From the NCBI GenBank assembly GCA_037178675.1, contig JAYMGJ010000076.1, positions 1 to 57,068 of the forward strand: 57,068 nt of DNA, written 5' to 3'. The notes below the pieces were generated by a model. That model saw nothing but the letters and a program-made list of their open reading frames with translations. It made no database searches and was not told the DNA's origin. Source of the stretch: Scleroderma bovista. Taxonomy: Eukaryota > Basidiomycota > Agaricomycetes > Boletales > Sclerodermataceae. The position numbers and the translations under genes were made by a program. This document shows, in pieces, positions 42,605 through 52,356 of this stretch (positions are counted from its first letter, which is position 1; each line of letters opens with the position of its first letter).

Positions 42605-43660
42605 ATGTCGAACACTGCTAAGTCCACCAGCCCCATCGCCTCTGCTGCCACCGAGTCCAGGGATTGGACGAAGGCCCCAACACCGGAGCTTCAGTCCGGT
42701 AGCAAGGACGAGTCCGACGTCCTCGACGCCAAGGCGAAGGAACGTCGTCGTCGCAAGCAAGTGAAGAGGGAGGAGAAGCAGCGTAAGGAAGAGGCGGAGA
42801 GGCGAGCGCGCGAAGAGGCGGAGGCAAGGGCTCGCGAGGAGGCAGAGCGCACTAAGGCGGAGGCGGAGCAGAAGGCGAGAGAGGAGGTGGAGCAGAAGGC
42901 GCGTGAGCAAGCGGAGAAGGACAGGGCGGAGGTGCAGCGAAGGGCTGCAGAGGTCGCAGCGAGGCAGAGAGCGATGGCGCAGGAGGCGTCGAAGAAGAGG
43001 ATGAGGGAGGAGCCGGAGGGAGGTCCGAGTGGTGACCGGAGTGAGGAAGCCCGGTAAGCAGTTTTTTCTACGATTTTTCATTAATTTCCTGGCAGGTGCG
43101 TTCGTTGTGCCAAGCACAAGGCCAAGTGCGAGCGGGACCCTGAAAAGCCCAAGCAGCGCGCGTGCATGAAGTGCGCCGGTCTCAAGGAGCGGTGCGAGTG
43201 GCCGGAGGTGGGAGGTCCGGGTCCGGTAGTGGACAAGGGCAAGGGAAAGGCAGTCGAGACGTCGCCACGAGGAGGGGAGAAGAGGAAGAAGAAGAAGACG
43301 GTCGCCAAGGTCGTCATCGACGACGACATCGTCGAGGTGCCGGGGCCGTCTGGGCAACGGTCCGGGTTTGACCCTGGACCGTTCCTGGAGCGGCTGGACA
43401 GGCTGACCGGGGCCGTCGAGGAGATGACCGGGCAGATGCGCCGGGTCGCGGATGCCACTCGCTCGGTGGCGAGGGGAAATGAGCGGCTGACGGCCGGCCT
43501 CGAGACCTTCCTCGAGGAGTGCCGATTTTTTACGGCGCCCTGGGACGAAGACGAGGAGTCGGAGGACAGCAAAGCGGAGGTCGACCCGGAGGAGGTCGAA
43601 AAGGAAGTCCAGGGGCTCCAAGAGGAGCATGAGAACCCTGGCGGCGCTGTGCCGGAGTAA
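42605..43660 (+). CDS. Antisense spliced gene in chromovirus copy 2: coiled coil plus Zn2Cys6 cluster
   Basis: Exon 1 is 42605-43053 (449 nt, the same length as in copy 1), a 42-nt intron 43054-43095 (GTAAGC...GGCAG), exon 2 is 43096-43660. The spliced frame is exactly 338 codons (337 aa). The intron is 8 nt shorter than in copy 1, not a multiple of three, while both exons stay open; this is strong evidence that the intron is real and removed. The cluster CVRCAKHKAKC...CMKCAGLKERC keeps CX2CX6CX11CX2CX6C spacing. Lys-Lys-Arg/Lys-rich patches (KRKKKKTVAK) suggest nuclear entry. The product probably binds DNA; whether it regulates the element, aids integration or affects the host is unknown. 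Confidence 0.82.
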
Positions 43661-43828
43661 GTGGTCCGGTCCGGACTTTGTAAATAGAAAGTGTAATTAG
43701 TTTGACTTTTTTGTTTATAAAGAAAAGTGGCTGGATTTGAGAGTGAGTGATATTACAGAGACAGAGTGAAACAGATAGGGGAAACAGATAAAAGAAACGG
43801 ATAAGAGAAACAGAGAGCAAGAGTATTA

Positions 43829-46800
43829 TTACATAGACGCGAGTGGTCCGGGTTTGTCCGGGTACCGGACATGATAATCTTCTAACAGTTCCGTAGCGTT
43901 GCCTAGTTCCGTGGCGAGTAGCCATGACGTTTCTTCGTCAGTTCCTTCGTAACCGGACCAACGTACCAAGTAAAGCAACTTGCACGTTCTGCGTCGACGG
44001 TCAACCTTGGAGTCGAGGATCTCAGAGATCTCGAACTCCAGTTCACCATCTACTTCGACCGGTGGCGGAGGAGGTTGCAGCCGGTCTGGTATGGTATTAG
44101 GTATGGCCGGTTCGAGTTGGGAGACATGGAAGACAGGGTGAACTGCGCGCATGGAATCTGGAAGACGGAGCGTAAAAGAGAGGGAGCCTACTTGCGCGAT
44201 GATAGTGTAGGGCCCCAGGTTCTTCTCTGATAGCTTTTTGGATGGTCGAGTAGACCGGAAGTATTTGGCTTTCACATATACTTGGTCGCCAACCTTGAAG
44301 TCCGGTGCCGGAGTACGTTTGGCATCAGCCGGACCTTGGTAGCGAAGTTGCGCGTTGACCATTTCTTCTCGAAGGTATTGGTGCAGCGACTCGAGGTCGA
44401 CTGCGTAATCACGAGCCCGTGCGGAGGTCATATCTCGTTCTGGGTAAACGGAGATGTTAGGGTGGTAACCTTTGTTGGAAAAGAAGGGTGAAACTCCGGT
44501 AGTAGCACTAGGTGCATTGTTGTATGCGAACTCCGCCAATGGGAGTAGGTCCGCCCAGTTGTCCTGCTGGTAGTTGCAGTAGATCCGGAGGTACTGTTCG
44601 AGAGTCTGGTTGAAGCGCTCAGTCTGGCCATCGCCCTCCGGGTGGTAACCGGAGGTGAAGTGGAGGCGCATGTCGAGGGCCTTTCCGAGTGACCGGAAGA
44701 AGTGAGAGACGAACTCGGTACCGCGATCTGAGGTGACGTGGGCGGGAACACCGTGCTTGGAGAACACGTGAAGTAAGAAGAGCTTTGCGAGCTCTGGGCT
44801 AGTGATGGTGTCGTGGGTAGGGATGAAAATGGCTTGTTTAGAAAGCCGGTCCACCACGACCAGGATGGCTGTGAAGCCAGTAGATGAAGGGAGTTGCTCT
44901 ATGAAGTCCATTGAGATGGAGTTCCAAGGCTTCTCCGGTACAGGGAGCTGTTTCAGCAACCCGTAGGGTCTATGGCGCGGTGTCTTAGCTCTTGCGCAGG
45001 AGGTACAGGACCGGACGTAATCCTTGACGAAGGTCCGGAGACCAGGCCAAGTATACTCACGCCGGATTAGTTCTAGAGTCCGGTTTTGCCCAAAGTGACC
45101 AGCAAGTGGGTGGTCGTGTCGATACCGGAGTACCCGGAGACGGAGGTCATCCAAGTCCGGTACGTATATGCGACCGTCTAGTCGAAGGAATCCAGCCTCG
45201 TCGGTGGACCAACGAGAGTCCGGTGGATCTGTGAGGTGGACCTGGGCAATGGGATCAGAGGGTAGTGCAGAGAGGATGTCGCTATGGAGTGTTTCCACGT
45301 CCATGATTGCGACTGCACGGAGGACCGGAAACTCTAGATAAGTAGCGCGAAGAGAATTAGAGAGCTGTTCATGAGTGAACACCGGCCTAAGATTTTGGGG
45401 GTTAACCTGGGCGTAGCCACTATCCCCCTCTTTGGGGTAGACGTCCCATTGTCTAGTGAGAGCGTCCGGCTTGGCACCGAGTTTTCCGGGACGGAAACGA
45501 ATGACAAGATTAAATTGAGATAAAAATTCAGACCACCGGGCTTGCCGGCGGGAGAGGACTTTTGAGGTGGAGAAGTACTCGAGGTTCTTGTGGTCCGTGA
45601 CGACGTCTATAGGGGAGGCGGAGCCTTCGAGGTAATGGCGCCAGTTCCGGAAAGCTTCGAAGATAGCAAGCAATTCCTTATCGTGGGTGTCGTAGTTCAA
45701 CTCTGGAGCAGTCAAGGTCCGGGAGTAGTACACAACCGGACGGATCTCTCCGTCGGCGCAGGTAATGGACAAGATGCCAGCGACGGCGTAGTCGGAGGCG
45801 TCGGTTTCCACGATGATAGGGGTATCCGGAATGAAGTGGGTGAGGATAGGCGCAGTGGTGAAGGCATGCTTCAGCGCGTTGAAGGAGCGTCGACAGTCGT
45901 CGGAGAAGTTCCAAGGAGCGTCTTTCCGGGTGAGCCGGGTAAGAGGGACCACGATGTCGGAGTAGTTGAATATGAACCGGCGGTAGAAATTGGCAAAGCC
46001 CAAGAAGGACTGGATGTCCTTTACCTTTCGAGGTTCAGGCCAGTCGGAGATGGTTTGGATCTTGTCCGGAGACATAGTCAAACCGTCCGGAGAGAGGCGA
46101 TAGCCAAGGTACTCTACCGAGTCCGAGTGGAACTCACATTTCTCCGGTTTGGCGAAGAGGCCATGCAACCGGAGTCGGCGGAGAACTTCCCGGACGTGCT
46201 GCTGGTGGGACTCCATATCCTCGGAGTAGATGAGGATGTCGTCGAGGTATACGACGACGCAGACATCCAGCATGTCAGCAAAGATCGTGTTGACAAAGCG
46301 CTGGAATGCTGCAGGGGCGTTAGTGAGGCCAAAGGGCATTACTAACCACTCGTAAGACCCATAGCGCGTGCGGAAGGCGGTCTTCCATTCATCGCCCGGA
46401 GCAATCCGGACAAGGTGGTAGGCATGCCGGAGGTCGATCTTGGAATAGATTTTGGCACGGCTGGGAGAGTCCAAAAGGTCAGAGATAAGAGGGAGTGGAT
46501 AGCGATCCTTTTTGGTAATTTTGTTAAGGCCTCGGAAGTCAACGCAGAGGCGAAGTGAGCCATCCTTCTTCTTTACGAAGAGGACCGGAGCAGCGTGGGA
46601 GGAGGCGGTAGGACGGATGAAACCTGTATTAAGATTCTCGTCGATGAAAGTCCGGAGAGCGGAGAGCTCAACCGGAGACAGTGAGTAGAGGGTTCCCAGA
46701 GGAGGGGAGGTACCTTCTTCAAGGTCAATCTTCAAGTCGTAGTCACGATGCGGGGGGAGTTCAGAGGCCTTCGCCTTGCTGAACACATCCGCATAATCCC

Positions 46801-47512
46801 GATACTCCGGAGGGACAACGTCCAAGTCCGGCGGAGTAGAGGCGGAGGAAGAACGAGCCTTTGCTGAGTCGGAGGGACGCAGCTGAAGTTGGTATTTGGT
46901 AGATCCCTCTAATTTGCACGCACGCACGAATGCGGCTGCGTTAATCAGGGAGATGTGCGGAGGGGTGCAAACCGGAGTGTCGACAGATGGCGCGAGGCTG
47001 GGGTCAGATTGGCCGGAGAGGCCGGAGACAGGGTTACCGGACTGAACCGGAGAGGGAGTCGACGTGGGCGCCAGCAAACTTTCTGCAGGAGTCCGGAATG
47101 TTAAACTGCTCAGTACCCAATCAATCAACGGATTGTAGCGGGTGAGCCAGTTATGTCCAAGGACAATCGAGCAGTCAGAGTCTAACGGAGCGAGGTAAAA
47201 GGTCATAGGGGTGACATCACCGGATGCGGGGAATTTCACTGATATATCGACAGCTTGAGTGATTACAAAGTTTGATGTACCGTCAAAGAGCCGGAGAGTA
47301 ATCGGAGGAACGGAGTAAGTGGAGATATTGTTTTTGTGCGCGAATTGTACATCTACAAAGCAATGCGTGGACCCGGAGTCCACAAGTGCGCGGGTTTTAG
47401 GTAAGTCAAATGATAAGAGGAGAACATATGGCATAAGGGAATTAGGGTCATAAAGAGCGGACGCGTTGAGGCGAGCCTCCTTGGGTGCACTTCCGGAGTC
47501 AACGCAGCTCAC
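43829..47512 (-). CDS. pol: Pol polyprotein of chromovirus copy 2 (PR-RT-RH-IN-chromodomain)
   Basis: 1,227 residues counted as for copy 1, reached by -1 frameshift from gag. The protease keeps the canonical DSG (residues 45-47), unlike copy 1. The YLDD box, RNase H ETDASDY, HHCC finger, TSDRGTEF, DGQTER, GPY/F and chromodomain (YLVRWSGY) are all present with no stop. By eye it is about 97-98% identical to copy 1, except for a short patch around the protease active site (about residues 30-75) where roughly a third of residues differ. It is probably a functional enzyme set. Confidence 0.94.
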   Translation of the reverse strand: MSCVDSGSAPKEARLNASALYDPNSLMPYVLLLSFDLPKTRALVDSGSTHCFVDVQFAHKNNISTYSVPPITLRLFDGTSNFVITQAVDISVKFPASGDVTPMTFYLAPLDSDCSIVLGHNWLTRYNPLIDWVLSSLTFRTPAESLLAPTSTPSPVQSGNPVSGLSGQSDPSLAPSVDTPVCTPPHISLINAAAFVRACKLEGSTKYQLQLRPSDSAKARSSSASTPPDLDVVPPEYRDYADVFSKAKASELPPHRDYDLKIDLEEGTSPPLGTLYSLSPVELSALRTFIDENLNTGFIRPTASSHAAPVLFVKKKDGSLRLCVDFRGLNKITKKDRYPLPLISDLLDSPSRAKIYSKIDLRHAYHLVRIAPGDEWKTAFRTRYGSYEWLVMPFGLTNAPAAFQRFVNTIFADMLDVCVVVYLDDILIYSEDMESHQQHVREVLRRLRLHGLFAKPEKCEFHSDSVEYLGYRLSPDGLTMSPDKIQTISDWPEPRKVKDIQSFLGFANFYRRFIFNYSDIVVPLTRLTRKDAPWNFSDDCRRSFNALKHAFTTAPILTHFIPDTPIIVETDASDYAVAGILSITCADGEIRPVVYYSRTLTAPELNYDTHDKELLAIFEAFRNWRHYLEGSASPIDVVTDHKNLEYFSTSKVLSRRQARWSEFLSQFNLVIRFRPGKLGAKPDALTRQWDVYPKEGDSGYAQVNPQNLRPVFTHEQLSNSLRATYLEFPVLRAVAIMDVETLHSDILSALPSDPIAQVHLTDPPDSRWSTDEAGFLRLDGRIYVPDLDDLRLRVLRYRHDHPLAGHFGQNRTLELIRREYTWPGLRTFVKDYVRSCTSCARAKTPRHRPYGLLKQLPVPEKPWNSISMDFIEQLPSSTGFTAILVVVDRLSKQAIFIPTHDTITSPELAKLFLLHVFSKHGVPAHVTSDRGTEFVSHFFRSLGKALDMRLHFTSGYHPEGDGQTERFNQTLEQYLRIYCNYQQDNWADLLPLAEFAYNNAPSATTGVSPFFSNKGYHPNISVYPERDMTSARARDYAVDLESLHQYLREEMVNAQLRYQGPADAKRTPAPDFKVGDQVYVKAKYFRSTRPSKKLSEKNLGPYTIIAQVGSLSFTLRLPDSMRAVHPVFHVSQLEPAIPNTIPDRLQPPPPPVEVDGELEFEISEILDSKVDRRRRTCKLLYLVRWSGYEGTDEETSWLLATELGNATELLEDYHVRYPDKPGPLASM

Positions 47513-47551
47513 CGGTTGTGCAGAGGGCCGGGAGCTGCTTACTCTTTTTTT
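47510..47551 (-). promoter_or_regulatory. -1 ribosomal frameshift signal (copy 2)
   Basis: Seven T at 47545-47551 give the minus-strand heptamer A AAA AAA in the gag frame, one codon before the gag stop. The GCAGCTC/GAGCTGC and CCGG/CCGG stems of copy 1 are conserved, with one change in the loop. Confidence 0.85.
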
Positions 47552-48984
47552 GACTCGGAGTTGGCACCCGAGTTCGAGTCCGTCTTACCGGACTCAGCAG
47601 CGATGGCCGCAGCGCGAGCTTTGGCCTTTTTGGTCTTCTTAGGACAGTTGTCCGCAAAGTGACCGGTCCCTCCGCAGAACATGCAGAGGTTGTTGTCCAG
47701 ACGCCGTTTACGCTCGTCTGCGGTCAGCTTCCCGTCCTTACCAAGCTTGTTGGTCAGGTCCGGTCTGGAACCGGAGGAGGGCTGGTTGTTGGTCGTTTTG
47801 GACGAGCCAGAGTTGTTGGCGGAGCTGGGGGAGTTACCGGTCTTGGATTTCTCCTGACCGGAGTTGGATGAGTTGCCTCCAGAGTTGGAGGACTTGGTTG
47901 GGGATGAGGTGGATTGAGTCTTCGTCGTACGAGAGATCTCGTCTTTGCGCTCCCAATAGCGCGCGTCGATCTCTTGACAAAGGGCCCTAAGCCCATGCAG
48001 AGTCAGGGGTTTCCCAACTCGAGCTATCTCATCTTTTAGGCGGTCCGGGAGACCGGAGTAGAATAGGTGGCGGAGCGCGCCATCCCCGTAGTCCTGGACC
48101 TGCGAGGCAAGCCGGTTGAAGTCAACTATATACCGCGTGACGCGGTGAGCATCCTTCATCCGGAGGTGCTCTAATTGATGCTCTGCATCAGCGATGGGGT
48201 CGTGAGGACCAAAGGTACTCTGGAGCTCAGCGACAAAGTGGACCCAACTGTCCATCCAGAGTGGGCGGTCAGCCGGATCACCGGAGTGGAGGAGGTCTGG
48301 TTTGAACCACTCCAACGTCATACCTTTGAGATAGGACTGGGCGAACGTTACCTTAGCCCTATCTAGGCGGAACGCTTTGGCGCGATCCTGGAAGCAGAGC
48401 TCACACTGGACCAAGAAGGTCCTGAGCTTTTTGGGGTCCGTACCATCAAAGGTGTCCGGTTCGCGGACTTTGGCACGGGAGGAAGAGGAGTCGTTGGTCC
48501 GGCGGGAGGAGCGGGAGAGGCGATTGATGGCGACTGCTAGGTTTTGGAAAACAGCTAGACCAGGGTCTAGCTCGTCCATGGCGTCGACGAAGTCATCGTC
48601 ATCGTCATCATTGTTGTCGCCATCTCCGGGGTCGTCCGGATCACCTCCGGGTCCGTCCTCAGGGCCAAACCACTGGTGTCGGGCAGGTTCGCGACGTTCC
48701 GGAGTGGGGTCGCGATGGTAAGGGAATCGATCACCAGAAACGGATTCGTGGTGACCTAAGTCTGCAGAACCACGAAGGCTCTGAGACGCAGCATCTCGAC
48801 GCGGAGTCAAAGGCACTGTAGGGTTTCGAGCTGTAAAGCTCCGGAATTGGCTAACTGAAGCCGGAGGTTGCCTGTGGTTAGACAGGGCTTGATGAGCAGC
48901 AGAGAGGTGGAGGTCGTCTACTGCACCTGCTTCTTCAGCAAGTGTTGCAGCGGTACGAGCACGAGAGCGTGTAGTCATAGTCAT
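47539..48984 (-). CDS. gag: Gag protein of chromovirus copy 2
   Basis: 481 residues starting 69 bp after the 5' LTR; one 7-residue RDPTPER repeat shorter than copy 1. It has the same Gag domain and the CCHC knuckle CMFCGGTGHFADNC. The ORF is intact and ends at the frameshift site. Confidence 0.95.
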   Translation of the reverse strand: MTMTTRSRARTAATLAEEAGAVDDLHLSAAHQALSNHRQPPASVSQFRSFTARNPTVPLTPRRDAASQSLRGSADLGHHESVSGDRFPYHRDPTPERREPARHQWFGPEDGPGGDPDDPGDGDNNDDDDDDFVDAMDELDPGLAVFQNLAVAINRLSRSSRRTNDSSSSRAKVREPDTFDGTDPKKLRTFLVQCELCFQDRAKAFRLDRAKVTFAQSYLKGMTLEWFKPDLLHSGDPADRPLWMDSWVHFVAELQSTFGPHDPIADAEHQLEHLRMKDAHRVTRYIVDFNRLASQVQDYGDGALRHLFYSGLPDRLKDEIARVGKPLTLHGLRALCQEIDARYWERKDEISRTTKTQSTSSPTKSSNSGGNSSNSGQEKSKTGNSPSSANNSGSSKTTNNQPSSGSRPDLTNKLGKDGKLTADERKRRLDNNLCMFCGGTGHFADNCPKKTKKAKARAAAIAAESGKTDSNSGANSESKKE

Positions 48985-49041
48985 AAGAAATAGAAGCTAG
49001 TTTGCGTACGGGGTATGGAACAGTGAACCCACACAAGTGTG

Positions 49042-49051
49042 AGTCTGAAAT
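49042..49051 (-). other. Self-priming site of chromovirus copy 2
   Basis: ATTTCAGACT on the minus strand, two bases from the LTR, complementary to AGTCTGAAAT at 49283-49292 (minus strand) inside the LTR. Same arrangement as copy 1. Confidence 0.75.
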
Positions 49052-49053
49052 AC

Positions 49054-49665
49054 TGTCAAGTCCGGGTCTACTCCGGTAGGGGGTCCGGTCAAGTCCGGAC
49101 GAGCGCGGACGAAGGAAGAGGGCAGAGGGCTGGACGAGGGATTAGTCCGGCCGGAGTTGGTGACCGCTTGGATTCAACGACTAAGGACAACAAGCGTTGA
49201 TCCCTTGCGTAGGTTCCGGTCAAGAAGGGGAGACGGAGACAGAGACGGAGACGGGCAAGATCAGGAGTAGAGACTATGGTTGATTTCAGACTGAGGTATA
49301 CAGGACGGAGTACAGGGTACTTATACTACGGAGAACTAGGGTCGAGTATTTACGGTGACAAGTAAACAGCCCAAAGGGCGGACAAGGGATAACCGGAGAA
49401 AGTACTAGGTCAGGTCCGATGAAAATAAAGTCAGGTCCGGGTAAAATAAATCAGGTCCGGTGAAAATAACACAAGGCAGGAGATATAACAAGTACACGGA
49501 GAACTCACGACCAAGCAGGGTTGACGGCGAGGTGTGGTAACGAACGAATAGAGCATAGACCAAGGGTCGTGCTTAACGGAAGGTTATCTGCGTGAGCGCG
49601 ACCGGAGTAACTGGTGGGCGACCGGAGTGACCGGATAGGACCCAGAGTTGGACATGGTCGTAACA
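49054..49665 (-). repeat. 5' LTR of chromovirus copy 2
   Basis: 612 bp. It lacks 30 bp relative to the 3' LTR at about 49625, bounded by GACCGGAGT repeats, and otherwise differs at about three bases. Confidence 0.93.
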
Positions 49666-49939
49666 GTGGTCGATCAGGGGATGATGATGCCACACACTCT
49701 GGAGGCAAGGGGAAGCGGGCTGCCAGCACACACCGGATTGCCAGGGCTCAACATGTCAATGCCATTGCCGGGCCTAGTCAACCGGAACGGCAAAGAAGGC
49801 GGCCAAAGCGGCCCGATGCCGATGTCCCTACGCCCAGCCCAAAGAGACGCCGCAAATAATATACTTGTAGAATAATTCTATTGTCAAATCTGCCATGTCT
49901 TGTGCCGAAAGATTTTATTGCCACACTACTGTAACAAAA

Positions 49940-51258
49940 CTACAGCTTGGAGGGATCTAATACTACCACATCCTCAGGGTGATTGGACTCAATTATGTCA
50001 CCATTCTCGCCAAGTCGGGCTGACCTAGCCAACATATCCCGCACATTTGCCAACATCGCTCTCCAGCACATTTCCGATCTCCACAACCTGGCGGTGTCGA
50101 GCAACGTGTTTGCATAATGAATGTAGGCCGCGATCATAGGGTGATCAAGGCTGGCATCGAGTGGGAGTAGGTCGGGCAAGTTCCTAGGAGGGACGGATGT
50201 AGCAACTTGCCTTGCAGAGGCCACTAGATGACAACTGATCAACTGATACTATGGATCAAGCCCAAGAGAGACTTACATGAAAGCGCATCACTCTGGAATG
50301 GATCCAAATGCTCATGCAATGCATTAATCCTGTCCACCATCTCAAAATATTCCACTGGATGATTGTTAAATACACATAATTCCTGCAGTAATACTGACTT
50401 ACCATCCTCTGCATGCACGTGTTCCCGGAATCGTGCATGCGATCCAGATACAGCCTCAGGAGATGATTCTGCCTCCATTGGGGAGGTGGGAATCCGCTGG
50501 CTTGATGCCGGGCTAGATAGCGATGCCGGGCTGGATGGTGATGCCAGGAGCGATGGCGATGCCGGGCTGGATGGTGATGCCGGGCTGGATGGTGATGCCG
50601 GGCTGGACGGTGATGCTGGGACTGAGGATGCCGGCATTGATGGGGATGACGTCCCAATATGTGGCACGTGCACTGGAGAGGGCGGGATCCATGCGGCCAT
50701 CGTGGGGGATGGCGACGGTGGCATCCATGCTTGCAGTTGGGTGCCTTGGGATGATGGCCGAACCGATGGGGTAGCTGGCATTGCTGCCGGGGGTGGCATT
50801 GATGCCTGTGACCGAATGGTGAGGGTAGACGGCACATTGGATGAACTGGCAGCGATTGGAGGCGATGGTGGCATCCAAGCCTGGGATCTAGTCGTGGGGG
50901 TTGCTGTGCGCATCTCATGTGCTGAGGGGCCAGGGAGGTTGATCGGAGCTGATTGCGAGGGGGCCGGTAACTGATTGTTTGCCGCTGTTGCTTGTCTGTT
51001 GCTGTCCCCAGACATTGCATTGTTGTTCCTCACAGACACATTTGTTTCACCTGTGCGCATCCCGTGGCATGGGGGAGAGGGTGGCATCCAGTCCATGCTT
51101 GATGGCAGGCGTTCATCGACAATGGATGGAGGCAGGTGCCACACTGGCAGTGCAGGAATGGCTGATAACGATGTCATGCAGATCAGCTCAGAGGAGAGAA
51201 ATTACTCACTCAATTTCCGCGGACTTGCACTATCAAATCTGACAGACTTAGGTGGCAT
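49940..51258 (-). CDS. Unknown Ser/Pro-rich protein of the KDZ/TET region
   Basis: Three exons: 51258-51210, 51161-50277 and 50223-49940, with introns 51209-51162 (48 nt) and 50276-50224 (53 nt); the total is exactly 406 codons (405 aa). The first-exon ATG (Met-Pro-Pro-Lys-Ser-Val-Arg-Phe) is preferred because it gives a clean GTGAGT donor and a TATATAAT box lies upstream (about 51325). The central part is low-complexity, with repeated WMPPSP and runs of SPASPSSPASPS encoded by an 18-bp DNA repeat. The C-terminal 140 residues look folded and helical (EYFEMVDRINALHEHLDPF; YIHYANTLLDTARLW). No family recognised. It lies 80 bp from the convergent plus-strand cargo gene. Confidence 0.65.
50515..50625 (-). 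repeat. 18-bp coding repeat within the Ser/Pro-rich gene
   Basis: Tandem units of GATGCCGGGCTGGATGGT (plus strand), about six copies, encoding the SPASPS segment. The unit contains the same TGCCGG core as the non-coding arrays nearby. Confidence 0.7.
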
Positions 51259-51379
51259 AGCGGTAGCAAAGATGCAAGTTGACAAGATGGAATTGACATG
51301 GAATGGAAATCACAATTGAATGATTATATAATAATGGTTTCCATATATAGTTCATTTATCTCACCACTGGAAAGATTTG

Positions 51380-51960
51380 CTGATAGTGTGTTGTGCCAAA
51401 GGTATCGGCAAGTGCCGATGTTATACAAGTGCTGATGGTATTACAAATGTATGTCCTGCTGCCGGGGTGTGTGCCGATTGTCTACCGTATGCATGTTCCA
51501 ATGGAATGCTATGCTGATTACAGTATGTTACCTCAATCAACACGTAATGCCGCCATCCACGGCAATTATAGATACTCTTGCTATTTATGTATATCGGTAA
51601 CATCGAAGAATTACTGCAAAGGTAAATCTTGCATTTGCCAGCGAAAGATTGGGATAGTATCATGTACATAGTGCCAATAGTGTGCTGTGTCACAAGTGTG
51701 ATGTGCTGATAGTATGATGTGCCGATAGTATGTTGTGCCGATGGTATGTTGTGCCGATGGTATGTTGTGCCGATGGTATGTTGTGCCGATGTTGCTGTGC
51801 CGATGGTATGTTGTGCCAATGTTGCTGTGCCGATAGTGTCTTGTGTGAATGGTTTGCAAGTGCCAATGTTATGCAAGTGCTGATCACTGTTGCAGCGGCA
51901 TGGATGTAATCCCGCCGATGGTTGTGCCGATTGTATGCCGATTGTATGTGCTGATGCAGT
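51380..51960. repeat. 17-bp minisatellite array with TGCCGATG core
   Basis: Units such as TATGTTGTGCCGATGGT repeat most regularly between 51715 and 51840, with degenerate units on both sides. Flanking sequence (51259-51380 and 51960-52356) shows no gene. Confidence 0.75.
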
Positions 51961-52356
51961 GCCAAGTGTATGTTCTCCCTTGTATGTTCTGCTGATTGTG
52001 TTGTGCCAGTGGATTAAAAGTATGTTGCTCCTTCCAATACTTGATGCCGCCATACATGGCAATTATAGTTACATCTGTAGGACATATCTAGCCTGCTCTT
52101 GGTATTCATGTATATCAGTAACATTGAAAAGTTACTCCACAGGTAAATTTGGGATGTGCCGGCGACATATTGGCAATGCATTCATGGCTGTGGTTGAGAC
52201 CATTACTGGCATGTCTCTGACAGAGTTCTCAGGCTGTGTCAATGATTCACAAGGACAACTCTACATGCATAAATATACTTTACAATGTGATGTATATGGT
52301 ATACATGGAATAGGAAGCGGAAATTGTACAAAAGACGTAGGTATGATAAAAGAAAA

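Larger units (their letters stand above)
41798..49665 (-). mobile_element. Ty3/gypsy chromovirus (Tf1/sushi-like), copy 2
   Basis: 7,868 bp, minus strand, 5-bp duplication GTGGT (41793-41797 and 49666-49670). The 3' LTR is 41798-42439 (642 bp) and the 5' LTR is 49054-49665 (612 bp); the 30-bp difference is one deletion between GACCGGAGT repeats. Otherwise I see about three LTR substitutions, so it is younger than copy 1. The internal organisation is identical, including the antisense gene. Its LTR carries a triplicated GTCCGG(G/T)...AAAATAA block that copy 1 has once, so the two are different subfamilies. It interrupts the plus-strand cargo gene of the KDZ/TET region. Confidence 0.95.
39593..49859 (+). 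pseudogene. Unknown multi-exon cargo gene, interrupted by chromovirus copy 2
   Basis: Exons supported by frame: 39593-39871, 39926-40215, 40260-40385, 40431-40711, 40759 to about 41058. Later pieces include one starting Met-Asp-Pro-Gly near 41610 and ending at 41694, then from about 41746 to 41797. The chromovirus (41798-49665) sits in the last exon; across it the frame rejoins at Glu-Gly-Gly-Arg-Ser and ends at 49859 with Lys-Arg-Arg-Arg-Lys. The protein starts Ser/Arg-rich and acidic, then has a basic segment (NWLYNHSRARARKALVKYGR), a Trp-rich middle (WHWEFKEPTWL, FHKWRDMDGG) and a basic nuclear-signal-like tail. I do not recognise a family; such proteins seem to accompany KDZ elements. Exons between 41059 and 41600 are unresolved. 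Confidence 0.6.

Noticed and set aside
42317..43630. 437-codon open frame on the minus strand opposite the antisense zinc-cluster gene
   Set aside because: It is Leu/Arg-rich, the complement of the Glu/Arg/Lys-rich coiled coil and cluster exons. The plus-strand gene has a TATA box, a conserved intron and cysteine spacing, so this is a shadow frame.
50390..50411. GTAAGT...TGCAG as a 20-nt intron in the Ser/Pro-rich gene
   Set aside because: Too short for a fungal intron, and removing it would break the frame that otherwise closes over three exons.
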